Shown one piece after another: positions 34,749-44,331 of a stretch of 55,030 bases of DNA (position 1 is its first letter; each line of letters starts with the position of its first letter). Origin of the DNA: Verrucomicrobiaceae bacterium (GTDB lineage: Bacteria > Verrucomicrobiota > Verrucomicrobiia > Verrucomicrobiales > Verrucomicrobiaceae); contig JAIXZA010000061.1 of the NCBI GenBank assembly GCA_027489965.1, forward strand, positions 1-55,030, in the 5' to 3' direction. The notes beneath the pieces were generated by a model. The model was not told where the DNA came from. It searched no databases and saw only the letters and a list, made by a program, of their open reading frames with translations. The position numbers and the translations under genes are program-made.

Positions 34749-34776
34749 GAAATGCTCAACATGTATTAAGCATTTC
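34749..34776 (-). terminator. Inverted repeat downstream of terC (weak terminator candidate)
   Basis: An 8-bp perfect inverted repeat, GAAATGCT at 34749-34756 and AGCATTTC at 34769-34776, lies 12 bp past the terC stop. The following leftward sequence is only moderately T-rich (TAATTGTG). It could end terC transcription before the ribosomal protein cluster, whose promoter must lie in the same 144-bp gap. Confidence 0.5.
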
Positions 34777-34787
34777 ACGAAAAAGAC

Positions 34788-35648
34788 TCAGCCAACGGCG
34801 CTTTTTTTGAAGAGATTGATCAGCTTTTTAAAGGGCCAAGTGATGACTAAAATCACTGCCCCGGCGAGACTTGCAAACACCGTCATTGGCAATAAACAAA
34901 GGCGAAGGACGGGATTCATGAGCTTTTGCAGGGCTGGCTTTTCAGACCACAAAATACCGAGTGTGGTGATGCTGACAATGCCGCCAAATTTGATGATCTT
35001 GACCCAGGTCGGCCCGAGGTTCTCAAAAAAGTGGTGGAACTGCAATTCGACCAAAAGAAAAAATCCGACGTAGCCGATGAGCACAAAAGCGATGTGCTCC
35101 AGCACGGGATATTTGGCGATCATTTTAATGGCCAGACTGGCCACAAGACGCAAAGCAATGATGCCAATCGTGACACCAACATAGACAGGCCAGATCTCTT
35201 TTGGGCTCAAGGCGATGGCCGCGACGACATTATCCACGCTTAGGCTGAGATCCATTAGGGCGATCATGGTGATCGTCCCCGCAAAGGTGCGATGATGCAC
35301 ATTCACGACTTCACCTTCCTCTTCGGCGATTTCTTTTCGACCAGCAAAATGGGCACACATCAGCCACACCAAATAAAAGGCACCGATGAACATGATCCAG
35401 TTCTGACCAATGATATAAGAGGCAAATAGCAGCGCTAACAGGCGGAAACCATACGCGCCGATGTAGCCAATATTCATGGCCTTAGCCCGCTCCTTTTCCT
35501 CCAAGTGAGAGGCCATGGCAGCAATGGCTAAAGCATTGTCCACGGACAATAAGCCCTCAATCAACACTAATCCCATGATAACGGGGAGTGCTTGGACAAA
35601 CTGGTTCCAAAGATCAGGGAAGGATGCGGCAAGGAGGGTGGCTAGCAT
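34788..35648 (-). CDS. TerC-family integral membrane protein
   Basis: 286 aa from ATG 35648 (MLATLLAASFPDLWNQFVQ); an in-frame GTG at 35693 would add 15 residues. The family signatures are both present: G-L-V-L-I-E-G-L-L-S-V-D-N-A-L-A-I near residues 25-41 and M-D-L-S-L-S-V-D-N-V-V-A-A-I in the middle, with their conserved acidic residues inside membrane helices. Seven to eight TM segments are visible, with a charged loop (GRKEIAEEEGEVVN) between the halves. TerC proteins are implicated in tellurite resistance and in Mn2+ export that metalates secreted proteins; which applies here is unknown. The gene is divergent from the zinc-ribbon protein gene across 114 bp. Confidence 0.9.
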   Translation of the reverse strand: MLATLLAASFPDLWNQFVQALPVIMGLVLIEGLLSVDNALAIAAMASHLEEKERAKAMNIGYIGAYGFRLLALLFASYIIGQNWIMFIGAFYLVWLMCAHFAGRKEIAEEEGEVVNVHHRTFAGTITMIALMDLSLSVDNVVAAIALSPKEIWPVYVGVTIGIIALRLVASLAIKMIAKYPVLEHIAFVLIGYVGFFLLVELQFHHFFENLGPTWVKIIKFGGIVSITTLGILWSEKPALQKLMNPVLRLCLLPMTVFASLAGAVILVITWPFKKLINLFKKSAVG

Positions 35649-35762
35649 GGGTTGAGATGGACGAATAATGAGAAAGATCAAGTTTTCACCCACTCGTTAC
35701 ATATTTATGATGTCAATCCGCTCGCAGGAATGGCGGTATGTGTCACATTTACCGACAATTTG

Positions 35763-37301
35763 ATGAACCCAAGTGTTTTGAGCCTGCGCTGTCCGAACTG
35801 CGGACGCCCATTTCTCTCGCTGCCTCAGCAGCCTGGAGCTCTGCTCACATGCCCACATTGTGCGCAGAGTTCGCCGATGTCATCCTTTCAGGTAGCGGGG
35901 GCTAGTCCAACGGGTAATGCGACCCCGTTTCGTCGCCGCGTCATTCAGAACCAGGCACTACCGCCTCAGCAGCCGCAGTTTCAGCAGCCAGCGCCAGGTC
36001 AGGCCATACCGCCCTGGTTGATGCCGAACCCTGCTTACTACGCGCCGCCGCAGAGCACACCAACGACACGGTGGATTACGCCTCAACCGGGATGGACGCC
36101 GCAGCCACTCGGAGCACCGATGCCCAAACCCTCAGGCTGGCCACCTGCGCCGGAGCAGCCTCCGATGTTTGTGCCGCTAAACGCGTCCCCCTATCCGCCT
36201 GCGCCTGTCGCGGAGCGCCCATGGAATGGCATTTCAGAGGCTCTCTATGCGAGCCCGCCCACCTCAGCTTCCCCCTTTTCACTAGCTAATCTTGATTCAG
36301 AACCGGTGCGGGGCCTGATGCCAGTCACCAGAAGTGTAGATCATGAAAAATCATTCGATCTACCCCAGAATGCAACCTTCACCGAAGTCACGCAGACTCC
36401 ATGGGAACAACCCAAAAAGCGCAGCACTTTACCTTTAGCGATAGCCTTTCTAGCCATCGTTTTAGGAGCCTGCCTCTGGGCGCTCAAGGACGATTGGATG
36501 CCAATGATCATGCCTGATTTGACGGCAACCATCCCTGATAGCTCGACCGCTGAAACAGCCTTTCCGTTGCCGACTCTGACGCCTGCGCTGAAGACACCCA
36601 AGGCAGAACCGGAACCTGAAGTGCGACGCGCGGAAGTAGTAGCGCCTCCTGTCGATTTAGTGGCTGCTGGTGAGGCTGCTGAAAAGCTGTTTACTGCGCT
36701 GATAGAGGCCAAAATGCCGGAGGAACGCTTAGCACTCATCGCGGCAAAAGAAGAGTATATCACCGATGTGGCTGAATTCTTTAACGCAGGAAAGCCTGAT
36801 ATCCTCTCCTTTAAACCCTCCAATGCAACCTTGCGTCATCTCCCCAGCCAAGAGATCGCGCCGATGTTTCAAATCGTGACCAAACAATGCACTCACGGAG
36901 CCCTGATGCGTGTGGTGCAAAAACCAGGCGGCGGCTTTCTTCTCGACTGGCCCCTGTTCGCTGAATCACATGCCCAAAAGTTGGTTAAATTCATCGAGTC
37001 AAAATCCACTCAACCGGTCTGGCATCACGTCTGCCTGCGCCGAGATCATGGGCTGGAGCTGCCTGAAGAAGAACGTGAGCATCAGGTCTCGTTCACTTTA
37101 CAAGGCTCCTTAGACACCTCAGGTAAATGTGCTGCCGTTGCCCAAAAAGGCTCTTCAATCGGTCGCTATCTCAGCCGCGAAACTGAATGGGGAACCATTT
37201 ATGTAGCACGCCTGCTTTTGCAGCATCGCGCCCTCAAAAACAGGGATCTCGCTATCACCATCCTCGATTGTGAAGGCGCGGCTGCAGGCTCGTCTCAGTA
37301 A
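35763..37301 (+). CDS. Zinc-ribbon, proline-rich, single-TM protein of unknown function
   Basis: 512 aa from ATG 35763 (MNPSVLSLRCPNCGRPF); a TTG at 35652 would add 37 residues and is unlikely. The N-terminus carries a C-P-N-C ... C-P-H-C zinc ribbon (about residues 10-36). A Pro/Gln/Ala-rich stretch of about 150 residues follows. One TM helix (LPLAIAFLAIVLGACLWAL) lies near residue 225. The C-terminal part of about 250 residues is soluble, with no domain I recognise; it begins with a helical segment (AAEKLFTALIEAKMPEERLALIAAKEEY) and has a beta-rich end. I do not know its function; the layout suggests a cytoplasmic zinc ribbon tethered to an extracytoplasmic domain. It converges with the epimerase gene with a 3-bp gap. 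Confidence 0.75.
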   Translation: MNPSVLSLRCPNCGRPFLSLPQQPGALLTCPHCAQSSPMSSFQVAGASPTGNATPFRRRVIQNQALPPQQPQFQQPAPGQAIPPWLMPNPAYYAPPQSTPTTRWITPQPGWTPQPLGAPMPKPSGWPPAPEQPPMFVPLNASPYPPAPVAERPWNGISEALYASPPTSASPFSLANLDSEPVRGLMPVTRSVDHEKSFDLPQNATFTEVTQTPWEQPKKRSTLPLAIAFLAIVLGACLWALKDDWMPMIMPDLTATIPDSSTAETAFPLPTLTPALKTPKAEPEPEVRRAEVVAPPVDLVAAGEAAEKLFTALIEAKMPEERLALIAAKEEYITDVAEFFNAGKPDILSFKPSNATLRHLPSQEIAPMFQIVTKQCTHGALMRVVQKPGGGFLLDWPLFAESHAQKLVKFIESKSTQPVWHHVCLRRDHGLELPEEEREHQVSFTLQGSLDTSGKCAAVAQKGSSIGRYLSRETEWGTIYVARLLLQHRALKNRDLAITILDCEGAAAGSSQ

Positions 37302-37304
37302 CCG

Positions 37305-38288
37305 TCAGCGTCGCCGAACGCCCAGCCCTGGGGCATCAGGCATGATCAGGCATCCCTTTGAGTCAAAGGTCACTCCCAGGTAATCATCTTCTGCCAAATA
37401 AAGATGCCCATCTAAGTCGGCATAATCTGACCAAGGTGCCAAATGCGCGGCAGCCGTGATGCTAATGCTGCTTTCGATCATGCAGCCTAATAGAACGCCA
37501 AGTCCATGACTGCGTGCGGCTTGAATCATGCTGATGGCACCCCTGAAGTTGCGACATTTCAATAACTTGACATTCACACCTTCGACCAAACCCAGAAGCG
37601 CAGACACATCTTCTGCCGTCTGTGCGCTTTCGTCGGCATACAAGGGAGTCGCGAGTCTGGGCAGTGCTAAACGCAGCTCTTGCCAGGCTAAGGTCCCGCC
37701 ATTGTGATGAATCGGCTGCTCGATGAGCTCCAGAGAATAAGCTTCCAGCTTTAGAATCATCTTGGCTGCATCAGCAACAGACCAGCCTCCATTGACATCG
37801 ACCAAGAGCTTTGCCTTGGGCGCAGCTTGACGTGCCACAGCAACGATTTGACCATCATATTCAGCATCCCCACTGCCTAACTTAAGCTTCAACACCTGAA
37901 ACTGCCGCGCGGTCTCCTGCACCAGCGCCGCAAACTCGTCCAAGCTCGTCGGAATACTGAAGGAACGGCAACCTGGAATCAAACCAGGACGTTTCGGTAG
38001 CGAAACAGGCACTAGCGCAGATAGCGGCGATCCCGCACGCCTCCCCTCTAAATCCAGCCGCCAAAGATCCAAGGCTAACTCTGCTGCCCGAGAAGGCGCA
38101 GGCCCCTGCCCTGCTCGCAACCAAGCAAAAGTCGCTTCAATGTCCTCATGATAATAAGGCACGAAGGGAGCCTCACCAACGGCACCGCCTCCGCTAAGGC
38201 GCACCACCTGCCGTGAAGAAGAGGCCCCATGCGCAATGCGAAAGGGCGTGGTTAGGTGCAGGTTTTTGAGTTCAACTTCCGGCTTCAT
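37305..38288 (-). CDS. Enolase-superfamily dipeptide epimerase (L-Ala-D/L-Glu epimerase-like)
   Basis: 327 aa from ATG 38288 (MKPEVELKNLHLTTPFRIAHG). Active-site residues of the muconate-lactonizing subgroup are all visible: K-L-K (Lys134/Lys136), metal ligands Asp164 (D-V-N-G-G-W), Glu190 (L-I-E-Q-P) and Asp219 (Y-A-D-E-S), and the opposing base Lys241 (N-V-K-L-L-K). The closing block L-G-C-M-I-E-S-S-I-S-I is typical of dipeptide epimerases. Such enzymes epimerise L-Ala-D-Glu from peptidoglycan recycling to L-Ala-L-Glu; the exact dipeptide specificity cannot be read. It is somewhat shorter at the N-terminal capping domain than many relatives (about 350 aa). It is divergent from the RlmI-like gene. 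Confidence 0.87.
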   Translation of the reverse strand: MKPEVELKNLHLTTPFRIAHGASSSRQVVRLSGGGAVGEAPFVPYYHEDIEATFAWLRAGQGPAPSRAAELALDLWRLDLEGRRAGSPLSALVPVSLPKRPGLIPGCRSFSIPTSLDEFAALVQETARQFQVLKLKLGSGDAEYDGQIVAVARQAAPKAKLLVDVNGGWSVADAAKMILKLEAYSLELIEQPIHHNGGTLAWQELRLALPRLATPLYADESAQTAEDVSALLGLVEGVNVKLLKCRNFRGAISMIQAARSHGLGVLLGCMIESSISITAAAHLAPWSDYADLDGHLYLAEDDYLGVTFDSKGCLIMPDAPGLGVRRR

Positions 38289-38293
38289 GCAGA

Positions 38294-38327
38294 AAGGATT
38301 CACAGGATTGCAGGAATCACAGGATTT
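38294..38327. repeat. Short repeat of the CCTGTGAAT / ATTCACAGG type
   Basis: In the 86-bp divergent gap between two genes the plus strand reads GGATTCACAGGATT, then GCAGGAATCACAGGATT. This is the reverse complement of the 9-bp units in repeat copy A (ATTCACAGG), with slight variation. It occupies the upstream region of both the epimerase and the rRNA methyltransferase genes. Only the core unit is present here, without the flanking blocks. Confidence 0.75.
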
Positions 38328-38374
38328 TTTCCAAAGTCCTGCTTTGATAGCGTTTTCACTTCATTCCCTGATCC

Positions 38375-39610
38375 ATGCCCCGCCCGTCTTTTCAACGATT
38401 CCCCGCCTCTGCCCCGAAACCACCACCGCCAGGCAGTGAGGACTGGGCGCGTCCTTGGGCGCAGATGAAGTACTTTTCCTACCATCCAGCGGTCTTCCCA
38501 AACATGGTCGGCCCCGTCTCTAGCGACGCGGGACCTGGCGATCTGGTGAATATTTATGACAAGGAAGGTCGTCGCTTTGGCGCAGGCTATCTTAATCCAA
38601 AGGCCCGAGTGCCACTGCGCGTGCTGCACCATGGCGAAGGTGAGTTTACCGAAGCTGACCTGGATGCCCTGCTTTTGCGGGCTGTCCGTCTGCGTAAAAA
38701 CACCCTCAAGCTTGATGCCGATACGGACGCTTATCGCGTCATCCACTCCGATGCTGATGGCCTGAGCGGACTCATTGTGGATCGCTATGATGAGACCCTT
38801 TCCATCGATATCACGACACTGGGTGCCTGGCGCCGCATCCGCCGTTGGCTGCCCATGCTGCATGCTGAACTAGGCACCAAGCATCAGGTCCTGCATGTCG
38901 ATCCAGACATCGGCCTCATGGAAGGCATTCGCATCGGAGATGTACCAGAGGCCAGTCTGCCAGCCCCGCGCAGCGCCCGAGTACGTGAGCATGGCGTGCG
39001 CTACTCCGTCAATTTTGAAGACGGTCATAAAACCGGCTTCTTCTGCGACCAGCGAGACAATCGCGTCAAACTCGGCAAACTCGCCCAAGGCCGAGTGCTC
39101 GACCTTTGCACCTACACCGGTGGTTTTGCGCTTGCTGCCAAAGTGCTGGCCAAATGTGAAGATGTCACCGGAGTGGACCTCGACGAAAAAGCCATCGCTC
39201 AGGCCAAAGCCAACGCCAACCTGAATCAGACCCGAGTGAACTGGATTCATGGAGATGCCTTTACGTGGTCACGGCAAATGATCAAAAACGGTGAGCTTTG
39301 GGACACCGTCGTGCTCGATCCACCGAAGCTTCTCCATCACCGCGACAACCAAGAAGAAGGCATTTTTAAATATCGCGACCTGAACGGACTGGCGATCCAG
39401 CTCGTCAAACGTGGCGGTCTCTATGTCACCTGCTCTTGCTCAGGGCTGCTAAGCACAGATGACTTCGAAGAACTCATCATCGGCAGTGCGCACCGTCACG
39501 GTCGCAAGCTACAAATCCTCGATCGCACCGGCCCAGGCCTGGATCATCCGGTCATGTCAAACTGCCCTGAGAGCCGCTACCTCAAAGTCGTCTGGGCCAT
39601 CGTCGTCTGA
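38375..39610 (+). CDS. rlmI: Class I SAM-dependent rRNA (cytosine-C5) methyltransferase, RlmI-like
   Basis: 411 aa. An N-terminal PUA-like region (about 40-110) is followed by the family block D-G-L-S-G-L-I-V-D-R-Y, F-C-D-Q-R-D-N-R, the SAM-binding motif V-L-D-L-C-T-Y-T-G-G-F-A-L and D-L-D-E-K-A-I. Next are V-L-D-P-P-K and the catalytic C-S-C-S-G near residue 350. RlmI methylates C1962 of 23S rRNA to m5C; the homologue here probably has that or a close target. The first 40 residues (Pro-rich, RPSFQRFPASAPKPPPPG) are extra relative to E. coli RlmI. The next gene starts 5 bp after the stop, so the two form an operon. The ATG is preceded by CCTGATCC. Confidence 0.88.
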   Translation: MPRPSFQRFPASAPKPPPPGSEDWARPWAQMKYFSYHPAVFPNMVGPVSSDAGPGDLVNIYDKEGRRFGAGYLNPKARVPLRVLHHGEGEFTEADLDALLLRAVRLRKNTLKLDADTDAYRVIHSDADGLSGLIVDRYDETLSIDITTLGAWRRIRRWLPMLHAELGTKHQVLHVDPDIGLMEGIRIGDVPEASLPAPRSARVREHGVRYSVNFEDGHKTGFFCDQRDNRVKLGKLAQGRVLDLCTYTGGFALAAKVLAKCEDVTGVDLDEKAIAQAKANANLNQTRVNWIHGDAFTWSRQMIKNGELWDTVVLDPPKLLHHRDNQEEGIFKYRDLNGLAIQLVKRGGLYVTCSCSGLLSTDDFEELIIGSAHRHGRKLQILDRTGPGLDHPVMSNCPESRYLKVVWAIVV

Positions 39611-39615
39611 TCTGC

Positions 39616-40344
39616 ATGACAACTGTCGGACAACTTTGCACCGCTGCTGCAGCCCTTCGTGATGCGCTGCGCCCACTGCTGTTTGCAGAACCCACGACCC
39701 ACGTTTATTGTCCCCTCGAATACGCTTGGGCACCGCATGAAGCGTACCTCACACGCTTTGGTGACGGCTCAAAGAAAGTCATCTTCGTCGGCATGAATCC
39801 CGGCCCCTGGGGCATGACTCAGACCGGGGTACCGTTTGGTGAAATCAGAGCCGTGCGTGACTGGATGGGCATTTGTGAGCCCGTGACCAAACCAGCCAAC
39901 GAGCATCCTAAACGCCCAGTGGTCGGCTTTGATTGCGAGCAATCCGAGGTCAGTGGCCGCAGACTTTGGGGACTCTTCAAAGATCGCTTCGGCACTGCAG
40001 ATGCGTTTTTCAAAGACCACTTCGTGGCCAATTATTGTCCGCTCGTGTTCATGGAGGCTAGCAGCCGCAATCGCACCCCGGACAAACTGCCCGTCGATGA
40101 AACCACTGCCATGGAAGTCCTCTGCGATGCTCATTTGCGCGCCGTCATTCAGGCATTAAAACCCGAATGGGTCATCGGAGTCGGAGCCTTTGCCGAAGAG
40201 CGTGCCAAGCGTGCCCAAAGCATTCTAGGCAGCGATTTTAAAGTCGGTCGCATTCTGCACCCCAGCCCTGCCAGCCCTGCTGCCAACCGCGACTGGTCCG
40301 GCACCGCCACCAAGCAGCTCTTGCAGCTAGGTGTTTGGATTTAG
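39616..40344 (+). CDS. SMUG1-type uracil-DNA glycosylase
   Basis: 242 aa. The match to animal SMUG1 is close across the protein: motif 1 G-M-N-P-G-P-W-G-M-T-Q-T-G-V-P-F-G-E (Asn61 is the equivalent of the water-activating Asn), then H-P-K-R-P-V-V-G, S-E-V-S-G-R-R-L-W-G, N-Y-C-P-L-V-F-M and motif 2 H-P-S-P-A-S-P-A-A-N-R-D-W (His215). SMUG1 removes uracil and 5-hydroxymethyluracil from single- and double-stranded DNA in base-excision repair. The family is mainly animal, with scattered bacterial members. The W in place of F in motif 1 is a small difference. It is 5 bp after the rRNA methyltransferase and likely co-transcribed, although the two functions are not obviously linked. Confidence 0.93.
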   Translation: MTTVGQLCTAAAALRDALRPLLFAEPTTHVYCPLEYAWAPHEAYLTRFGDGSKKVIFVGMNPGPWGMTQTGVPFGEIRAVRDWMGICEPVTKPANEHPKRPVVGFDCEQSEVSGRRLWGLFKDRFGTADAFFKDHFVANYCPLVFMEASSRNRTPDKLPVDETTAMEVLCDAHLRAVIQALKPEWVIGVGAFAEERAKRAQSILGSDFKVGRILHPSPASPAANRDWSGTATKQLLQLGVWI

Positions 40345-40458
40345 GCCCCTTGATCCCCACCCAATAACGGCGCGCTTCAGGCAGCATCCAGAACGTGGTC
40401 TCTCGACTAAATGAGCCCCCAGGGCAAGACACTACAGAAACTGGGCGTAATAGAGCCG

Positions 40459-42894
40459 ATGTTTCTCCCGCGTTCCATCCTCAGACCGTCCCCTGCGCCG
40501 ATCGTCGTCGCGCTGGGAATGCTCTGTCTAACAGCTCAGGCGGCAGGGACAGCAGGGTTCGATTTCTTTGAGAAAAACGTGCGGACCATTCTGGTCCAGC
40601 GTTGTTATGAGTGCCACTCCGAGGAGTCTGGAAAAAAGAAAGGCGGCTTGGCTGTGGATGCTAGGGATTCCTTATTGATCGGAGGTGACAATGGCCCCGC
40701 CATCATCGCTGGGAATCCGGATAAAAGCCTGCTGATTGAAGCGATCCGCTATCAGAACCGCGACATGCAGATGCCGCCAAAAAGCGCGCTGCCCGACGCT
40801 GAAAAAAAGATTCTCGAACAATGGGTACAGATGGGCGCGCCCGATCCACGAGACGCTATCTCAGTCAAAGCCAACGCCCCGCGAGTCATCGACGTTGAAG
40901 CAGGACGCCAGCACTGGGCTTTTCGCCCCATTGCAAAGCCACCCGTGCCGAGCGCCAAAAACGGTGCTGCTAGCACGCATCCCATTGATGCTTTCATCTC
41001 CGCCAAGCTAGCTGAAAAAGGACTCTCTTTAGCGCTACCGACTGACCCAGCGACCTTTATTCGCCGCGCCACCTTTGATCTAACGGGCCTGCCACCCACC
41101 CCTGAAGCAGTCGCCACCTTTGTCCGTGAATGCCGACAGCACCCAGAGTCTGCACTGCCCCCAAAAGCCTGCCGGGCGCTGATCGATCGCCTTTTGGCCT
41201 CGCCCCAGTATGGTGAGAAATGGGGACGCCACTGGCTGGATGTCGCCCGCTATGCCGACTCGAATGGGCTGGATGAAAACATCGCTCTCGGCACCGCTTG
41301 GATGTACCGTGACTACGTGGTCCGCGCCTTCAATGCAGACAAACCTTTTGATCGATTCCTCACCGAGCAGATCGCCGGAGACCTGCTTTCTGCTAAGACA
41401 CCTGCAGAGCGGCGTGAACATGCCACAGCCACCGCATTCCTGAATCTCGGTGCCAAAGTGCTAGCTGAACCGGACAAAGAAAAACTTGTCATGGACACCG
41501 TCGATGAGCAGATCGAGACCCTCGGCCGCGCTTTTCTTGGCATGACACTCGGCTGCGTGCGCTGTCACGATCACAAATTTGATCCCATCCGCCAAGACGA
41601 CTATTACGCCCTGGCAGCTATATTTAAAAGCACGCGCTCCTATAGCCGTGACCGCATCGGCGCTCTATCCACAGCCTTTGAAACACCCTTGGCTGGATTG
41701 GATGAATTTGCCGCAGTGTATTCAGCCGAGCGCGCCCTAGCGGTAAAGACCAAGGAGGTCGCCACCGCCAAGGCTGCGCTGAATAAGAAAAAGACAGCCG
41801 AGACGCTCGCTGCCGTGGATCGGCTGATGCATGAGCAGGAACAGATCGAAAAAAATCTGCCAGATCTCCCCACCGTCATCGGAGTCAGCGAGGGTGAAAA
41901 AATACTCCCTTCCCTGCCCGTTCATATTCGTGGCAGTCACCTCACGCTAGGCAGACCCATCATGCGCGGATTCCCCGCCGTAATGCAGGCAGCCAAGAGC
42001 ACGAACTCCAACTTCCCACAAGACCGCAGCGGTCGTCTGGAGCTATCCCAGTGGCTTTGCAGCCCTGAACATCCACTCACCTCTCGAGTGATCGTTAATC
42101 GCATCTGGACCTGGCATTTCAATCAGGGCATTGCCTCCACCCCAGATAACTTCGGCCTACTGGGCAGTGCGCCATCACACCCAGAACTCCTGGACTGGTT
42201 GGCGCGCTGGTTTTCTGATCAAAGCTGGAGCATCAAGGATCTGCATCGCCTCATCATGAGCAGTGCGACCTATCAACAAAGTAGCCAAGCCGCCATGGCT
42301 ACAGCAGATCCAGAAAACCGTCTGCTCTATCACTTCCCCATTCGCCGACTGCAGGCCGAAGAGCTGCGTGATGCCATTCTTGCTGTAGCCAATCAGATCG
42401 ACCTCAAGATCGGCGGAAAGACGGTGCCATTGAGAAACCGGCAGTTTGTTTTTAATCATACCTCCAAAGACGCCACCACCTATGAAAGCACGCGTCGCGC
42501 CCTCTATCTGCCGATCATTCGCAACAATTTATACGATCTATTTCAACAGTTCGATTACCCAGATCCGACCGTATCTACAGGCCTCAGAAACAGCACCATC
42601 GTTTCACCTCAAGCCCTGCTTTTAATGAATAACGACCTTGTGATGCAGGCTGCTGATGCCTTGGCCGATCGACTGCTCAAACTCCCAGAATCCCAGCGCC
42701 TGTCGATGGCCTATCAACTAGCTTTTAGCCGCGACATCACAACCACAGAGAGCCAGCGTGCCCGCGACTTCATCACCGTTAGCGATGCCACTCTGGCATC
42801 AGACCACCCGAATGCGCAGGCCCGCGAGTCCCGAGCCTGGAGCCTCTATTGCCAGACGCTCTTCATGACCAATGAGTTCATGTATCTGCGCTAG
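40459..42894 (+). CDS. Secreted PSD1-type cytochrome c protein (PSCyt1-DUF1549-DUF1553)
   Basis: 811 aa from ATG 40459, which gives a signal peptide (MFLPRSILRPSPAPIVVALG and onward to TAQAAG). Order: a planctomycete-type cytochrome c domain with heme motif C-Y-E-C-H near residue 50; DUF1549 starting H-P-I-D-A-F-I and containing F-D-L-T-G-L-P-P-T-P and a second heme motif C-V-R-C-H-D-H-K-F-D-P; a short coiled stretch (AVKTKEVATAKAALNKKKTAE); then DUF1553 with N-R-I-W-T-W-H-F and L-L-D-W-L-A. These proteins are abundant in Planctomycetes and Verrucomicrobia, are exported, and are thought to work in redox steps of polysaccharide use; the chemistry is not established. A DUF1501 gene follows after 42 bp, the usual pairing. 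Confidence 0.93.
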   Translation: MFLPRSILRPSPAPIVVALGMLCLTAQAAGTAGFDFFEKNVRTILVQRCYECHSEESGKKKGGLAVDARDSLLIGGDNGPAIIAGNPDKSLLIEAIRYQNRDMQMPPKSALPDAEKKILEQWVQMGAPDPRDAISVKANAPRVIDVEAGRQHWAFRPIAKPPVPSAKNGAASTHPIDAFISAKLAEKGLSLALPTDPATFIRRATFDLTGLPPTPEAVATFVRECRQHPESALPPKACRALIDRLLASPQYGEKWGRHWLDVARYADSNGLDENIALGTAWMYRDYVVRAFNADKPFDRFLTEQIAGDLLSAKTPAERREHATATAFLNLGAKVLAEPDKEKLVMDTVDEQIETLGRAFLGMTLGCVRCHDHKFDPIRQDDYYALAAIFKSTRSYSRDRIGALSTAFETPLAGLDEFAAVYSAERALAVKTKEVATAKAALNKKKTAETLAAVDRLMHEQEQIEKNLPDLPTVIGVSEGEKILPSLPVHIRGSHLTLGRPIMRGFPAVMQAAKSTNSNFPQDRSGRLELSQWLCSPEHPLTSRVIVNRIWTWHFNQGIASTPDNFGLLGSAPSHPELLDWLARWFSDQSWSIKDLHRLIMSSATYQQSSQAAMATADPENRLLYHFPIRRLQAEELRDAILAVANQIDLKIGGKTVPLRNRQFVFNHTSKDATTYESTRRALYLPIIRNNLYDLFQQFDYPDPTVSTGLRNSTIVSPQALLLMNNDLVMQAADALADRLLKLPESQRLSMAYQLAFSRDITTTESQRARDFITVSDATLASDHPNAQARESRAWSLYCQTLFMTNEFMYLR

Positions 42895-42936
42895 CAGAGA
42901 GATAGAGCCAGAGGCAGCCACACGTATGCACTCTCG

Positions 42937-44331
42937 GTGAATCTCTCTAAGCGTCAGCTTCTGCAAAACAGCGCCTCTGGCTTTGGCCTGCTGGCTCTGC
43001 GTGACTTGTTGCAGGCAGAACAGGTGACGACCAATCCGCTGGCCGCTAAAAAGCCGCATTTTCCGGCAAGGGCAAAGCGGGTGATTTTTCTCTTCATGAA
43101 AGGCGGACCATCTCACGTGGACACCTTTGATCCAAAGCCGCTACTGGATCGTGATCATGGCAAGCCGTTACCGTTTGCCCTGCCCCGCGTCACCTTTGCC
43201 AAGACTACCACGCTGCTGAAATCGCCCTGGAAATTCAAGCGCCATGGTGAAAGCGGGCTGCCAGTGAGTGATCTCTTTCCGCATGTGGCCAAATGCGTGG
43301 ACGATCTCTGCATCATCCGCTCTCTGCATGGCACGAACCCAGCCCACGGCGGTGCCTTACTCAAGCTGCATACCGGCAGTGATACTCAGGTGCGCCCGAG
43401 CATGGGCTCCTGGATCAGCTACGGACTCGGCACCGAAAACAGCGATCTACCAGGCTTTGTCACCATCTGCCCCACCCTGGCCCATGGCGGCGTGAACAAT
43501 TGGGGCGCGGCCTTTCTGCCAGCCTGGTGTCAGGGAACACCGCTGGGCAATGCCAGCGTGCCAGCCACCCAGGCCGTGGTCAAAAACATCGCCAATCCCC
43601 GCACCAGCCCAGCGCTGCAACGCCTGCAACTGGAGCTTTCTGCCAACCTGAATCGCGATCATTTAGCAGAGTCCACTGCTGCTCAAATGCTAGAAGCGCG
43701 GATCAACTCCTTTGAGCTCGCTTACCGGATGCAGACAGCCATGCCTGAATTGCAGGACCTCAGCGGCGAATCCGAGGCCACGCGGAAACTCTATGGACTG
43801 GACAATCCAGTCACGACGAACTTCGGGCGGCAGTGCCTCATGGCGCGGCGCTTTGCCGAACGCGGCGTGCGCTACATTCAGGTGACGCATAGCGACTCAA
43901 ACGTGCAGTGGGACCAGCATGGCGATCTCATCAAAGGCCACACCAAGAATGCAGCGGAAGTGGATAAACCAATTTCCGGCCTACTCCACGACCTCAAATC
44001 ACGCGGCCTGCTGGAAGACACCCTCGTCCTCTGGGGTGGCGAATTCGGCCGCACTCCCGTAGCCCAAGGCACAGCCGATGGCCGCGATCACAATCCTGAA
44101 GGTTTCACCATGTGGATGGCAGGTGCCGGAGTCAAAGCTGGCACCGCTTATGGAGCCACGGACGACTACGGCTACTTCGCCACAGAAAACAAAGTCCACA
44201 TTCACGACCTACATGCCACGCTGCTGCACATCCTAGGCATGGATCACGAAAAACTAACCTACCGCTATGCCGGGCGTGATTTCCGCCTGACCGATGTGCA
44301 TGGCCGTGTGGTTCACGATATCTTGAGCTAA
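42937..44331 (+). CDS. DUF1501 protein (sulfatase-like fold), partner of the PSD1 protein
   Basis: 464 aa starting at GTG 42937 (reading [22 protein letters not shown]). The N-terminus resembles a degenerate Tat signal (K-R-Q-L-L ... hydrophobic), as is common in this family. DUF1501 (PF07394) blocks are [48 protein letters not shown] and [13 protein letters not shown]. The fold is related to alkaline phosphatase/sulfatase enzymes, but catalytic function is unproven. It lies 42 bp after the PSD1-type gene in the same direction, the widely seen two-gene unit. No ATG start is available in frame. Confidence 0.92.
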   Translation: MNLSKRQLLQNSASGFGLLALRDLLQAEQVTTNPLAAKKPHFPARAKRVIFLFMKGGPSHVDTFDPKPLLDRDHGKPLPFALPRVTFAKTTTLLKSPWKFKRHGESGLPVSDLFPHVAKCVDDLCIIRSLHGTNPAHGGALLKLHTGSDTQVRPSMGSWISYGLGTENSDLPGFVTICPTLAHGGVNNWGAAFLPAWCQGTPLGNASVPATQAVVKNIANPRTSPALQRLQLELSANLNRDHLAESTAAQMLEARINSFELAYRMQTAMPELQDLSGESEATRKLYGLDNPVTTNFGRQCLMARRFAERGVRYIQVTHSDSNVQWDQHGDLIKGHTKNAAEVDKPISGLLHDLKSRGLLEDTLVLWGGEFGRTPVAQGTADGRDHNPEGFTMWMAGAGVKAGTAYGATDDYGYFATENKVHIHDLHATLLHILGMDHEKLTYRYAGRDFRLTDVHGRVVHDILS

